From Kribbella catacumbae DSM 19601 (lineage in GTDB: Bacteria; Actinomycetota; Actinomycetes; Propionibacteriales; Kribbellaceae): a stretch of 64,000 nt of DNA. Every line of letters starts with the position of its first letter. Positions within the stretch are counted from its first letter, which is position 1. The position numbers were made by a program, and so were the translations under genes. Below the pieces are notes generated by a model. It saw only the letters and a program-made list of their open reading frames with translations, was not told the origin of the DNA and ran no database searches. Shown piece after piece: positions 26,401-35,113 of this stretch. Location: positions 18,978 through 82,977 of the forward strand of contig NZ_AQUZ01000038.1 of the NCBI RefSeq assembly GCF_000372465.1, given 5' to 3'.

Positions 26401-27491
26401 TGCTGACCGCATTCGGCTTCGCGGCGTTGCGCACCGGGAGCCTGTTGCACGGTGTCGTCCTGCTCACCCCGCTGATCCCACTCATCGCCCTCGCCGCCGA
26501 GCGCTGGCGTGAACGGCCCCGCGACGACGGCGAGATCATTGCCCTCGGCACCCTTGGCACGATCCTCGCCCTCGCCCTCGCGTTGACGCTGCTCGGCAGC
26601 TTGCCGTCGAACCTGGGTACTCCGCTCGCGAGCCTGTACAACGCCCTCGATCGGACCGCCCGCCGCTATCGGGCGAAGTACGGCCCGTACGTCGTCGCGG
26701 AGGCGCCGAAATCCAAGCGCAGGTGGGAGACCTTCGTCGTCTGGTTGTCGTTGACGGCGATCAAGGTCGGGGCCGTCGTCGCCGCCGCGCTTCTCGCGTA
26801 CGCCGGTGCCCTCTGGGTCGATGACCAGGCGAGTTCCTGGAAGACTCACCACGCCCTGCTCCTGGTGATCTCTGCGGTGCTGATCCTGGTCGCCTGGGGT
26901 CTTGGGTTCCTGGCTGGCTGGTCGTACCGGCTGTGGTCCGAGACTGGCGGCGTGTGGGCGACACGAGCGGTCAATCTCGCCAAGGCGACCGCTGCGACGT
27001 GGTCCGTGATCTACGGCACGGTGTTCCTCGTCATCGCCACCTGGCTGATCTGGCACTGGCCGAAGCCGTCCGGCTGGGCCTGGCAAGCAGCGCTGATCAC
27101 GGCCGTCTTGTTCGCCTTCTCGCTCCTCTTCGCCGTACCACTCCTGGTCCTGCTCCGGTCCCGCGCCGGCATCCGGCGCCAACTCATCGACGACGCCCAG
27201 CAGGGCCTGATCACCTGGCCGCAGCCGGTCAGCGAGGCACCCGCCGCCGACCGCGAACTCCAGCAGACGACCGCAGTGATCACTCTGCTTCATCGACAGC
27301 AACTGGCCTACAGATGTCTGATCAGAGCCAAACGCCCCGAGCGGAAGGACCAGAACTGGCGCAAGTGGTTCCTCAAGTACGTCGTGGGCGTCAAGCGTCC
27401 GGAGGTCAGCGAGGTGGTGCTCACCTCGGCCGGCACCAAACTCACCAGCAAGGTCACCACGGCAGCCGCCCGCGCCCGCCCGTCAGAGTGA
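23403..27491 (+). CDS. Giant patatin-like phospholipase with C-terminal membrane domain
   Basis: 1362 residues. The patatin domain occupies the first 310: glycine-rich oxyanion loop NGGVSLAVWMGG (27-38), nucleophile GTSAGG with Ser73, and catalytic DGG at 291-293. A long helical middle region follows, as in the actinobacterial patatin-related (DUF3376-type) proteins. About six hydrophobic helices lie at about 940-1050 and 1110-1250, ending in a basic tail. It would hydrolyse acyl lipids at the inner membrane face. ATG 23403 after GGTGGAG, or ATG 23427 after AGGGGG, are both possible. Monocistronic, next to a convergent secreted protein gene. Confidence 0.85.
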   Translation: MAGARGFVMSDSGRYPKEEIRFAVVLNGGVSLAVWMGGVVNEINAVTYGSGAYGPLLEMLNLTARADVIAGTSAGGINGAALALGQANKLADVSLLRDVWAEQGRMDSLLQQPFRGSPTSLLRGDEFFLPKLQLALKRLIEPWEATTTEDHPIDLTITTTLLNGARTVSVDSLGQQLPQRQHEGQFWFRRGAPSLDGTDDFSPGDDPDLVAARLAVAARCSAGFPLAFEPCFVPAVASRTGHQGKAVWDVPRGQRDVSEPNRRPDLGKYVSWREAGPADQVPDDRSRYAVDGGVLENTPTRRALNAISLMPARGPVHRVMLLVYPHAPSHDVDPPDDPDSPPEVTGTMGALLGALMSQSSRTFVDEVEDFNRASASRRGTRHDVLTSASGVAGLWELSNAIFENYRQLRIRRAARDLAKRFTPPTNWSYERIRQAAEDAQRTLLRTQALPYVPAGALPAGATAVPSPWNWGVTAAADISDAAIDLLDLLMGVVSDENATKVADARAMTCMSQEELRRVRAGTDDIWLTNEILAKLQPSAEYWSLRLAFYTATMLGDDSLLDAAAADLKDFELADLNGKLPAAQLDRVAGILRQANTNGGLGQMASGAVQQVVKAVASVTGQLAGLSDDFLEATGLDAWKLLFEGAGEAGVYQRLLCLHVATWTIADEAPNEASLPIDLVQVSLQTANDFAVYSRTPDDKVGGLSLRRFGGFLKRSWRMNDWTWGRIDAATMLCQIILSPQRIQRQIIRDDQLQPDNEQAHEAARSFVRKLELKLFGCEPAMLERLRRDAASELLPLFHRGATGSQLPPSLPKLAAIAAWAVHLGIATKELPAIAAAVKTDRIDRANRYSRGELFVEQYADLLRTLQNTRDDQPLTEDTIRNGCQALQALDRAGIGREPISEESRSDQLIRTATTAASVAVTVADGPRSGLSAIKPVTRALRGVMLFPYWTVLGLASSGPIARFLALWLLGSGAVLLALPLLGVLHGWAAAPATAIGVGALLTAFGFAALRTGSLLHGVVLLTPLIPLIALAAERWRERPRDDGEIIALGTLGTILALALALTLLGSLPSNLGTPLASLYNALDRTARRYRAKYGPYVVAEAPKSKRRWETFVVWLSLTAIKVGAVVAAALLAYAGALWVDDQASSWKTHHALLLVISAVLILVAWGLGFLAGWSYRLWSETGGVWATRAVNLAKATAATWSVIYGTVFLVIATWLIWHWPKPSGWAWQAALITAVLFAFSLLFAVPLLVLLRSRAGIRRQLIDDAQQGLITWPQPVSEAPAADRELQQTTAVITLLHRQQLAYRCLIRAKRPERKDQNWRKWFLKYVVGVKRPEVSEVVLTSAGTKLTSKVTTAAARARPSE

Positions 27492-27519
27492 CCGGCGGGC
27501 GCGGTCGTGCTTGGTCAGC

Positions 27520-29847
27520 TCACGGGTAGCTCACCACATTCACCGGTACGGTGCCCGGAGGCGTCACCGCGCCGGTGTCGTTGATGACGTGGGTGATAGT
27601 GCCCTGGTAATTCAGCGACACCGTGCACAGGCTGTGGAAGCGCACTCCTGCGTTGACCGGCGTCTCGAACGCGTTGTACGCGCTCACCGAGGGATTCACG
27701 TTGAAGTAGTTGTAGCTACCCAGCCCCCACGCTTCGTGCGAGGTGACGTTCTCGCCGACCTTGTACGCCGCGTACCCGTTGCGGCCACTCGGCCGGTTCC
27801 AGCTGGCCTGGTTCGGTACGTCGTACGGCATCTCGTTCTGGAAGAAGATCGTCTTGCCGCCCTGGCCGTTCCAGATCACCTGGGTCTTCTGGTAGTGCTC
27901 GACGAACAACCCGGTCGCGAGCACGTCGTTGCCATTGACAACCACTCCGGTGTCGCCGGTGGACTGTGTCCAGCCCCAGGTGCCCGCGTTGCCGTGGTCG
28001 GCGCGCCAGGCCCAGATGTGGTCGATGATCGTGTGCTGGCTGTTGACGACCAGACTCGTCGTCGCGTGGCCGGCGATCGACCCTCCGATGCGGAAGAACA
28101 CGTCCTGCAGCGTTGTCGGATTCGCCGCATGGCTCGCGGCGGAACCTGCCGGTCCGACGGTCAGCAGCGCAGCCGACTTCGTCGTACCGGCATCGAACAG
28201 CAGGCCCTTGACGCGGACTCCGTCGACATCGGCGATCTGCATCGCGTTGACGCCGTTGTCCGGGATCAGCGTCGGGTAGCCGATGCCGAGGACAACAGTG
28301 TTGGCCTTCGTCACGTTCAGCGTCTGGTTGAGGTGGTAGACGCCGGGCGTGAAGAACAGGTGACAGCCCGCCGACAATGCGGAGTTGATGGACGAAGCGG
28401 TGTCCCCCGCCTTCACGACGTAGAACTGGCTCATCGGGATCGACGTACCGGGGGTTGAGCCGTTCGCCCAGCTAGCGCCAGAAGCGTTGGTGCGTAGCGA
28501 CGGAGTGAACACGCGGTACTTGCCCGCGCTGTCTAGGTACAGGTAGGGCACGTCGCGCGAGACCGGCGTGGTCGCCAGGGTGGTCTCCGGCGGGTTCGGG
28601 AACGTGGTCGGCGGAGCGCCGGGGGTGCCGGAGAAGACCATGTTCCAAACGCCACCGGCCCAGCTGCCGAGGTTGCTGTCCCTGGTGTACCACTGCTGCT
28701 GCGAGATGGACGCCGTCTGGCCGGACACCTTCGAGTCGGCGATGTAGCCGCCGCTGGCGAAGCCGTAGCTGGCCGGGTAGAGCTGCAGGTTGCCGCGGAT
28801 GTCCATGCGACGGAACGGTGCCGCCTGAGCGACCGCCCAGCGGTTGGAGCCACCGATCGGGTTCACGGCCATGTTCTCCGCGGACCGCCAGAAGTTCTGC
28901 AGTGCCACGCCCTGGTCGGACTCGTTGAACGCGTCGACCGTGATGGCGCCGTTGATGACCACGTCACCAGGGTTCTGGCCGAGGCCGGCGACCGAGGTGT
29001 AGTAGCCGACGTCGTCGTGCACGCTGTAGGCACCGGGCTTGAACAGATGCGCGATCCGGCCATTGCCCATCTGGTGCGCGATGGTGTCCTTCTGCGCGTT
29101 GAAGTCGGCATCGAGCCGCGCCTGGATGGTCGCGGCCGGCATGCTCGGGTCGAAGATGCGCGTGTTCGGGCCGAAGTTCGGTACGTCCGATTGCGTCGGG
29201 CAACCCTGCGCAGTACCGATCGTGTACGTCGCACTGGCGACGGTGGAATTCGACAGGCCGGCCTTGATGGCGATCGCGTTGACCGTCCGCGTCGACGGCA
29301 CACTGATCGGCCCGCTGTAGAGCGTCGAGGACGCAGTGGGAGTGGAGCCGTCCACGGTGTACCGGATGGTGGAACCGGAGGTGGCCGTGGAGATCGTCAC
29401 CGTCTGCGCGGACGTGTATTGACCGCCCGCCGGGGAGAAGGCCGGCGTCGCGACGGCCGTAGTACCGCCGCCGTGCGTGTAGGTGAAGTGCGGTGTGTCG
29501 TACTGCGGGCCGCTCTTCTCGTACGTGAACCAGTAGTCGATGGCAGTGCCCGTGGACAGCCCGCTCACGGTCTTGCGCCAGGTGCCGGCGCTGAGCTCCA
29601 TCCGGAAGTTCTGCTGGCCCTGCCCGGCGACTATGTAGTGGACGTCGACGTAGACCGCGGGCGTCGTCGGGGTGAAGGAGATCTGGGCCTGGGTCGCGTT
29701 CAGCGACGTGACCGACTGGGTGTAGTCGTCGGCTGCCGTCGCCACGCCGCCCACCAGGAGGGTCGAGGTCACGGCCAGGACGACTGCGGCACAGGCCGCG
29801 CGCCAGCGCGCGCGGCGTCGGCGGGTTCTTTCAGGACTCCGAATCAC
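27520..29847 (-). CDS. Secreted CBM56 / beta-helix protein, putative glucan-active
   Basis: 775-residue exported protein. Sec-type signal with an arginine-rich start (residues 1-39); a CBM56-like beta-1,3-glucan-binding module (about 40-127, with QNFRMELSAGTWRKTVSGLS); a chitobiase-C/FN3-like module (about 133-212, TIRYTVDGSTPTASSTLYSG); then a right-handed beta-helix of about 560 residues with HTIIDHIWAWRADHG. Streptomyces relatives are labelled adenylyl cyclase or coagulation factor 5/8, names not supported by any motif here. A hydrolase or lyase acting on fungal-wall-type glucan is plausible. A LacI-type operator lies 42 bases upstream. Confidence 0.75.
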   Translation of the reverse strand: MIRSPERTRRRRARWRAACAAVVLAVTSTLLVGGVATAADDYTQSVTSLNATQAQISFTPTTPAVYVDVHYIVAGQGQQNFRMELSAGTWRKTVSGLSTGTAIDYWFTYEKSGPQYDTPHFTYTHGGGTTAVATPAFSPAGGQYTSAQTVTISTATSGSTIRYTVDGSTPTASSTLYSGPISVPSTRTVNAIAIKAGLSNSTVASATYTIGTAQGCPTQSDVPNFGPNTRIFDPSMPAATIQARLDADFNAQKDTIAHQMGNGRIAHLFKPGAYSVHDDVGYYTSVAGLGQNPGDVVINGAITVDAFNESDQGVALQNFWRSAENMAVNPIGGSNRWAVAQAAPFRRMDIRGNLQLYPASYGFASGGYIADSKVSGQTASISQQQWYTRDSNLGSWAGGVWNMVFSGTPGAPPTTFPNPPETTLATTPVSRDVPYLYLDSAGKYRVFTPSLRTNASGASWANGSTPGTSIPMSQFYVVKAGDTASSINSALSAGCHLFFTPGVYHLNQTLNVTKANTVVLGIGYPTLIPDNGVNAMQIADVDGVRVKGLLFDAGTTKSAALLTVGPAGSAASHAANPTTLQDVFFRIGGSIAGHATTSLVVNSQHTIIDHIWAWRADHGNAGTWGWTQSTGDTGVVVNGNDVLATGLFVEHYQKTQVIWNGQGGKTIFFQNEMPYDVPNQASWNRPSGRNGYAAYKVGENVTSHEAWGLGSYNYFNVNPSVSAYNAFETPVNAGVRFHSLCTVSLNYQGTITHVINDTGAVTPPGTVPVNVVSYP

Positions 29848-29888
29848 GGGGTACCACCTCCGGGGCGGAAGAAGGCGAGAAGGCAGAA

Positions 29889-29906
29889 TGTGAGAGCGCT
29901 CTCACA
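29889..29906. promoter_or_regulatory. LacI-family type operator
   Basis: TGTGAGAGCGCTCTCACA is a perfect 18-bp palindrome with the central CG of LacI/GalR-family sites and a GAGCGCTC core like the CebR operator of streptomycetes. It lies 42 bases before the CBM56/beta-helix start, so that gene is likely induced by an oligosaccharide. No LacI-type regulator is encoded in the window. Confidence 0.75.
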
Positions 29907-30018
29907 CTCGTGACAGTAGACCGATTCAGCCCGGCGCGGAAGAGGTCACCCAGCAGCGATCAACGGCGGGCGAAGAACGGATGCACCCACAACCGCAGCC
30001 GATCCAGGATGCGGGCCC

Positions 30019-30480
30019 TCAGCTTTTCAAGCTCGCGGGCGGCACGAGCTCGCGGATTCTCCTGGTCAGCAGATGCAGGTCGGAACTCTTCCGCACATAG
30101 CTGCCGAGCAGTGGCATGGTCTCGCCACTTCTCTCGAGATCGCTACGTTCCAGAATGGTGTAGATGATCACCGGGACGCTGCTCAGCTCATCGTCCTTGG
30201 CCATCAGCTCGGCGCAACGCAGCCCGGCACGAAAGTAGTCACCCTCGATGACATCGGGTGGTGGTTCGGGAAGGTCCGGCCGTGGTGATGCCCAGCGCAG
30301 CATCACGTCTAGGATGACGAGGTCCGGCTTGGCTTCACGCAGCGCCGGGAGACGCTCCCTGAATTCGCTCTCGGTGCTGAGAGTCTCGATGCAAGCTGCC
30401 GGGAACGTGTTCTGGAGGTGTTCTTCCAGCGGTCCTTCCTGCAGGAAGTCGTCTTCTACCACGACGATATGGGCGGGCAT
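30019..30480 (-). CDS. Stand-alone response regulator receiver protein
   Basis: 153 residues, receiver domain only. Acidic pocket at Glu9/Asp10/Asp11, phospho-acceptor Asp58 (LVILDVML), Thr108 (PVIIYT) and Lys131 (YVRKSSD). An insert of about 20 residues after Asp58 (PRPDLPEPPPDVIEG) is unusual. There is no output domain, so it must act on a protein partner. ATG 30480 follows GGAGCT, and the kinase stop ends two bases before it. It is the last gene of the five-gene unit. Confidence 0.9.
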   Translation of the reverse strand: MPAHIVVVEDDFLQEGPLEEHLQNTFPAACIETLSTESEFRERLPALREAKPDLVILDVMLRWASPRPDLPEPPPDVIEGDYFRAGLRCAELMAKDDELSSVPVIIYTILERSDLERSGETMPLLGSYVRKSSDLHLLTRRIRELVPPASLKS

Positions 30481-30482
30481 GA

Positions 30483-32735
30483 TCAGCTCCTTCGGGGCCG
30501 CGTCTGGTCGGCGAGAGGTAGGGACAGACGGACCGTCGTTCTCTCGTCGGCGGGGATGATGTCGATGGTCGCCTGCATCGATCGCATCAGGTTGTCGACG
30601 ATCCAGAGTCCGAGTCCGGATCCTTCGCCGGTGGAGTTGCGTGCCCGCGCGCCACGCCAGTTCCGCTGCAGCGCCAGGACCGCGTCCTCGGCTTGGAGGG
30701 CCAGGCCGGTGCTCGTCACCGCGACAGCGAAGACCTCCTCCGTCACGAGCCCGGAGATCTCGACCCTGGTCTGTTCGTAGCTGTACTTCGCCGCGTTGTC
30801 GAGAATGTTCCCGATGCACTGTTCGAGAAAGGCATTGTCGAAGCTGACGAGTCGTCGGCCCAGCCCCTGGATCGACGCCCGGTCGACGTCGAACCCGATC
30901 CGCCGGCGTGGGTTGCTCAGCATCTGCGCGTCATCGGCCGCCGCTATCAGCATCCTCAGCAGATCATCAGCACCGTGTACCTCCACCTTGGCCTTGGGCG
31001 ATGCTCCCTTGCTGAGCGCGGCGAACACGCCGGCTGACATGGCCACCCGACTCGCCTTCCGGCACAGCCCCCGGATGGCCCGCAACTGGAGTTCGGTCTT
31101 GCTGTCGAAGCGGGCGCTCTTCAGAACGAGTTCCGTTCGGCTGGTTGCCGCGATCAAAGGGCTGACGAGCTGATGCTCAAGATCCTCCAAGGCTTCGGCC
31201 TGGCCCCGGTTGGTGACCTGGAGGTGTTGGCGGGTCTCGTGCAATCGGCGGAGGGACTCCTGGAGGTGCTGGTACAGGCCGATCTGATCTCCGACGATTT
31301 CGCAGACCTGCGCGGAGTTCGCGGGCACCTCGCGGGAGGGGCCGAACGCCTCCAGGACGCCGAAGAACTTCTCGCCGACGCTGATCGGCGTTCCGATCAG
31401 CCAGTGAACCGGCCGGTCCAGCCCTTCGTCGGCCAACGCCTGGTCCTCGGTGGTGATCAGCTGCGACTTCGACCGGTGCACACTGCCCGCGAAGAAATTG
31501 TGGCGGGACGTCTCGCCCTTGCGCCGGCGGTTCACCGCTGCCCCCGCCCGCGGGGACCCGGTCGCCAGCACGCGTTCCAATCTCGATCCGTTGCTGCCTG
31601 CGGATACCGTTCGATGCACTCCCGCACCGGTGCAGTCCTGGACCACGTCCTGCACGATGCTCAGGGCCTTTTCGTAGATGAGTTCGTCTCGAGGAGCATC
31701 GCGCTTCAGCTCATCCGCGACCAGCTTGTTCAAGCCTGTGATCGCGGCGGCCAGCCGACGCCAGGACTCGATCTCGGCCGAGATCATTCGCCGCTGGAGC
31801 CAGTTGCTCCAGTGCTGCGCCACCAGCGACCCGACCGGAACGAGCAGCGACAAATCGGCGGGGGTGAAATGGAACGGCGGGCCATGCAAGCCACTGCAGC
31901 TGATCAGTCCCCAGATGTGCTCACCGGTCGCCAACTGCGCCACCATTTCCTCCTGGTCAGCTTCGACATTCGGGCCGCCACGCTCGACAGACTGCCCGGC
32001 CACGCCGGCTCGACGGACGTGGACCGGCTGGTGATCGGACTTCTCCGACGATGTCGCGACCAGTGGGAAAGGCTGTTCCGCTTCTCCCGGTTCGTGCAGG
32101 TAGATCGACACATCGGCGCATCGCAAGGACTGTCCGACCGCCTCACACAACGTCTTCAGATGGCCTGCCAGCAAGTCCCGGTCCAACGGAAGCAGCGAGG
32201 TCTCGAACTCGGCCTCGCGGAGGATGCCGTCGCACAAGTTCACCAGGTCCAGGGTCTGCCGGTCCCGGACGACACTGCACAGCTCCGGCAGTACCTCCAG
32301 CAGATCCACCGCGAGGTCGAACGCCTCGTTCCCTAGCGGTTGCCCGCCGTGAAGGGTCAGCACGCCTTGACCGCCGTCGAGGAAGTCAACCGGCAACGCT
32401 GCCATGGCCGGGCGATGGCCGTCGGCGGCTGGGGTACTGCTCTCGTCTGCGGCCAGTGGTATCGCCAACGACCGATGGGCAAAAGCCGCGAGGGTGACCG
32501 AATCCGCGCGTGCCGGAGCTGTCGGCGCGGACCGCGCTCCATCCGTCCAGATGGCGAGAACTGACGGTACAGCCGGATTTGCCTGGCTGTGCACTGCCTC
32601 CCAGAGGATCACCGAGGATGCGCCGGTTGCCTGTCCGATGACCCCCACGAGGTCGTCCAGACTTCCTGACGGCTCGCCACGAAGCGCGGCACGCACCATG
32701 CGGCTGAGCCAGGAGGCCGACGAGACGGACTCCAT
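30483..32735 (-). CDS. Soluble GAF-type sensor histidine kinase
   Basis: 750 residues with no transmembrane segment. Two or three GAF-like regions fill residues about 25-155, 165-315 and 350-490. The dimerisation helix has His521 in LEDLEHQLVSPL. The ATPase domain shows the N box (IGNILDNAAKYS, Asn643/Asn647) and G2 box GEGSGLGL (703-710). The G1 loop reads AVTSTGLAL, without the usual Asp, so kinase activity may be weak or regulated. It probably phosphorylates the receiver protein that follows. The upstream gene ends one base before its start codon. Confidence 0.88.
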   Translation of the reverse strand: MESVSSASWLSRMVRAALRGEPSGSLDDLVGVIGQATGASSVILWEAVHSQANPAVPSVLAIWTDGARSAPTAPARADSVTLAAFAHRSLAIPLAADESSTPAADGHRPAMAALPVDFLDGGQGVLTLHGGQPLGNEAFDLAVDLLEVLPELCSVVRDRQTLDLVNLCDGILREAEFETSLLPLDRDLLAGHLKTLCEAVGQSLRCADVSIYLHEPGEAEQPFPLVATSSEKSDHQPVHVRRAGVAGQSVERGGPNVEADQEEMVAQLATGEHIWGLISCSGLHGPPFHFTPADLSLLVPVGSLVAQHWSNWLQRRMISAEIESWRRLAAAITGLNKLVADELKRDAPRDELIYEKALSIVQDVVQDCTGAGVHRTVSAGSNGSRLERVLATGSPRAGAAVNRRRKGETSRHNFFAGSVHRSKSQLITTEDQALADEGLDRPVHWLIGTPISVGEKFFGVLEAFGPSREVPANSAQVCEIVGDQIGLYQHLQESLRRLHETRQHLQVTNRGQAEALEDLEHQLVSPLIAATSRTELVLKSARFDSKTELQLRAIRGLCRKASRVAMSAGVFAALSKGASPKAKVEVHGADDLLRMLIAAADDAQMLSNPRRRIGFDVDRASIQGLGRRLVSFDNAFLEQCIGNILDNAAKYSYEQTRVEISGLVTEEVFAVAVTSTGLALQAEDAVLALQRNWRGARARNSTGEGSGLGLWIVDNLMRSMQATIDIIPADERTTVRLSLPLADQTRPRRS

Positions 32736-32736
32736 T

Positions 32737-34041
32737 TCAGACGCCTCCGCCGTGGAGCCATTTCGCGGCGACCGGCTGAGAGGAGGTCGAGAGCCCGTAC
32801 TCCGCTCTGTCTACCCTCACATCGGCCAGGCCCAGCAGGTTGAGCCGCGCCTGATTCGATCTCGGAACAACACCCTCATCGAACACCGCCCCACGGGCAG
32901 CGAAGTCCTGAAACATGTGCGCGGCCAGGCCGATCAGCGCCGACTCGCTTTGGAAGGGCATCTGGACGAGGCCTGCCTCCAGAGCACTCGCGCATTGCTG
33001 GAGGTGGCTCGCTGCGGGGCTGTCGGCAACCGCCTCTGTCAAGGCGCCAGGCACCACCTCGCCTTCGGGCTGCCACTCATACTGGGATGGCACGATCTGG
33101 AGGAGGTCCGAGTAGACCTCGATCCGGTTCCTGCCGTCGGGCAGATGGCCGAGGAATCTGAACAAGCCACCCGCTCCGTTGCCGGGAGTCGAATCGTCAC
33201 TGTCGCCGACCAGCCAACGGAGCAGGGACACAGCCTCCTGCGCGGCCTTTTCGACGTTCGGCTCGACCTGAGCTCGCACCCGACGCCAGCTGAGGGCCGA
33301 CAGCAACCGATCTGGCGCGGCGCTGGACGGAACCTCCTCATCCGGCCGGCGGGTCAGCTCGTGCGCGAGGTTGAAGAACCAATCAGCCAGTCCGCGGTCC
33401 GTGGGCTTCTCGACATAACTCACCAGCGCGCACACGTCGGTCGCGGTCTCGACCAGGAACTCCCCCGCCACCTCGCGGCCCATCGCCTCCGACTCGGTCA
33501 GGGTTGCCAGCGCGAAATCCACCCGCAGCCGCGGCGCCGGACCGATCCAGCTCTCGGACGGGCCGCCGCCGGGCGCCTCATCGTCCGCGCCCAGCATCCA
33601 CCAGTCCGATCGGCCTGAATCCGCCGCCACGAACTGACGCAGATAGTTCCTCGCGGTGGCCGCCATGATCCGGCGAACGTCGGCAGACTCCTCAGCCGCG
33701 CAGCTGATCAGAGTCTCCTCGGCACGCAGGAGCCGAATCCGGGTCAGCGGATCTTTGCGGCGGGGCTGCGCTGCCGCTCGTGCGGTCCGACCTGGAGCGG
33801 ATGTCGCGATCAGGTCGCGCAGACCCGTCGTGTCAACCACATGCCAGCGCTGCGCACCGAGCAGGTCCGGCCCGCTCTCGCGCTCATCAGTCGGCTGATC
33901 GCGGGGCTGGACGAGCGGGTGCGCCGAAGACAGGACCTTCAGGATGCCGGCGGGATCGGCCTCGCAGTACGCGGCAAGTTCGAACAACGAGAACTCCTGC
34001 AGAGTTGCCGCGGCCGCCAGAACGCTCGAAGTCGTGGTCAT
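32737..34041 (-). CDS. Unrecognised 434-residue protein of the five-gene unit
   Basis: No family was recognised. The N-terminal 50 residues (LQEFSLFELAAYCEADPAGI then LKVLSSAHPLV) could form a winged helix. A helical region with RRIMAATARNYLRQFVAADS precedes acidic, tryptophan-containing segments (SDWWMLGADDEAPG, SYVEKPTDRGLADWFFNLAH). No TM helix or catalytic motif is evident. It sits between the putative metallopeptidase (7-base gap) and the kinase (1-base gap), so it is cotranscribed and probably acts with both. Confidence 0.75.
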   Translation of the reverse strand: MTTTSSVLAAAATLQEFSLFELAAYCEADPAGILKVLSSAHPLVQPRDQPTDERESGPDLLGAQRWHVVDTTGLRDLIATSAPGRTARAAAQPRRKDPLTRIRLLRAEETLISCAAEESADVRRIMAATARNYLRQFVAADSGRSDWWMLGADDEAPGGGPSESWIGPAPRLRVDFALATLTESEAMGREVAGEFLVETATDVCALVSYVEKPTDRGLADWFFNLAHELTRRPDEEVPSSAAPDRLLSALSWRRVRAQVEPNVEKAAQEAVSLLRWLVGDSDDSTPGNGAGGLFRFLGHLPDGRNRIEVYSDLLQIVPSQYEWQPEGEVVPGALTEAVADSPAASHLQQCASALEAGLVQMPFQSESALIGLAAHMFQDFAARGAVFDEGVVPRSNQARLNLLGLADVRVDRAEYGLSTSSQPVAAKWLHGGGV

Positions 34042-34048
34042 GGCTACC

Positions 34049-35113
34049 TCACCTCACATCGACTTCCAGCAACTGCTCGGCCTTGACCGAATCCGCGACC
34101 CAGGATCGGAGCGCCTCCTGCATCTGGGGCGGGAGATCCGCGCAGCTCAGGAATCCGACGAACCTGTCCTTCAGGTCGAGCGGCCGGTCGAGCACATTCA
34201 GCTGGACCGCCAGCCTCGCGACCCGCGCCTCGCTCTCCTCGGGACTCAGCTCCAGGTCGCCCTCGAGCCAGGCCACCAGATTGTCCGCCGCAAGGTGACC
34301 CATCGCCCGCGCGTGTACCTCGGGTGCGTCCGGGCGTCTCTCGAGGACGCCCTTGAGCCGGTCGGCATGCCGCCGTGCGGCCGGTGCCAGCTGTGGATCG
34401 ATCTTGCCGGCCCATCGGTCGAGGAAGTAGTGCGCCGCCCAATCGAGGAATCCCTCGGCGAAATCACTGTCGTTCTTCACCTTGTCCTGCCGGGCAGGCA
34501 CGTGACAGACGAACTCGTGAGCCAACAACATCGGCACCGCGGCGTAGGCAGCCGGCCCGAACTTGTCGCAGAAGATGCGCAGTTCGACTTCCGCGGCCTG
34601 TGCATTAGGCGGTAGATGCGTGACGGCCGTGACGGCATACGGATCGATCTTCAGATCCGCGTTGCGGGGATGGCTGAGAGTGTGAGCAACCGACAGCCGC
34701 GACGGTCTCCACGAGGGTCCGTAAAGAGCACCTGCCTGGGCTTGTACGCTCTCGAAGAGGCCCTTGAAAGGATCCTCTACATTTGCGGACTGAATCCGAT
34801 CCTGAAGCTCGAGCAGCAGTGTCCGCTCCTCCGGACCCGCGGGCTTTCCGGCGATCGTCTCGACAATGACTTGTTTCCAGTCGCGAACGACCGTCGCGAC
34901 GGCTGTGGCGTCGTCGCAGTCCAGCGCCGACAGGTTCCGCGCCAGGAGGTCCAGCTCGAGGAGCACCAACTGCACTGCCTGCATCTGGTCCGTCACGTCG
35001 GTCAGCCGGGCCAGGCTTGCCCGTACGGCGTGGAAAACAGCTGCCCTTGCCAGCAGACTTCGCCACATGATCGGTTCGAGCCCCGCGTACGGGGACGTGC
35101 CGACCGGGCTCAT
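34049..35113 (-). CDS. Putative metallopeptidase-like protein with HEFVCH motif
   Basis: 354 residues. The helical N-terminal 130 residues are followed by a segment with LLAHEFVCH (His199, Glu200, His204) and, 15 residues on, FAEGFLDWAAHYF (Glu220), which has the spacing and surroundings of a zincin-type protease except that the second His is one position later than in HExxH. This may be a variant active site, or Cys203 and His204 may share the metal. The start ATG 35113 overlaps the upstream stop (ATGA), showing tight coupling. Protease activity is an inference. Confidence 0.65.
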   Translation of the reverse strand: MSPVGTSPYAGLEPIMWRSLLARAAVFHAVRASLARLTDVTDQMQAVQLVLLELDLLARNLSALDCDDATAVATVVRDWKQVIVETIAGKPAGPEERTLLLELQDRIQSANVEDPFKGLFESVQAQAGALYGPSWRPSRLSVAHTLSHPRNADLKIDPYAVTAVTHLPPNAQAAEVELRIFCDKFGPAAYAAVPMLLAHEFVCHVPARQDKVKNDSDFAEGFLDWAAHYFLDRWAGKIDPQLAPAARRHADRLKGVLERRPDAPEVHARAMGHLAADNLVAWLEGDLELSPEESEARVARLAVQLNVLDRPLDLKDRFVGFLSCADLPPQMQEALRSWVADSVKAEQLLEVDVR

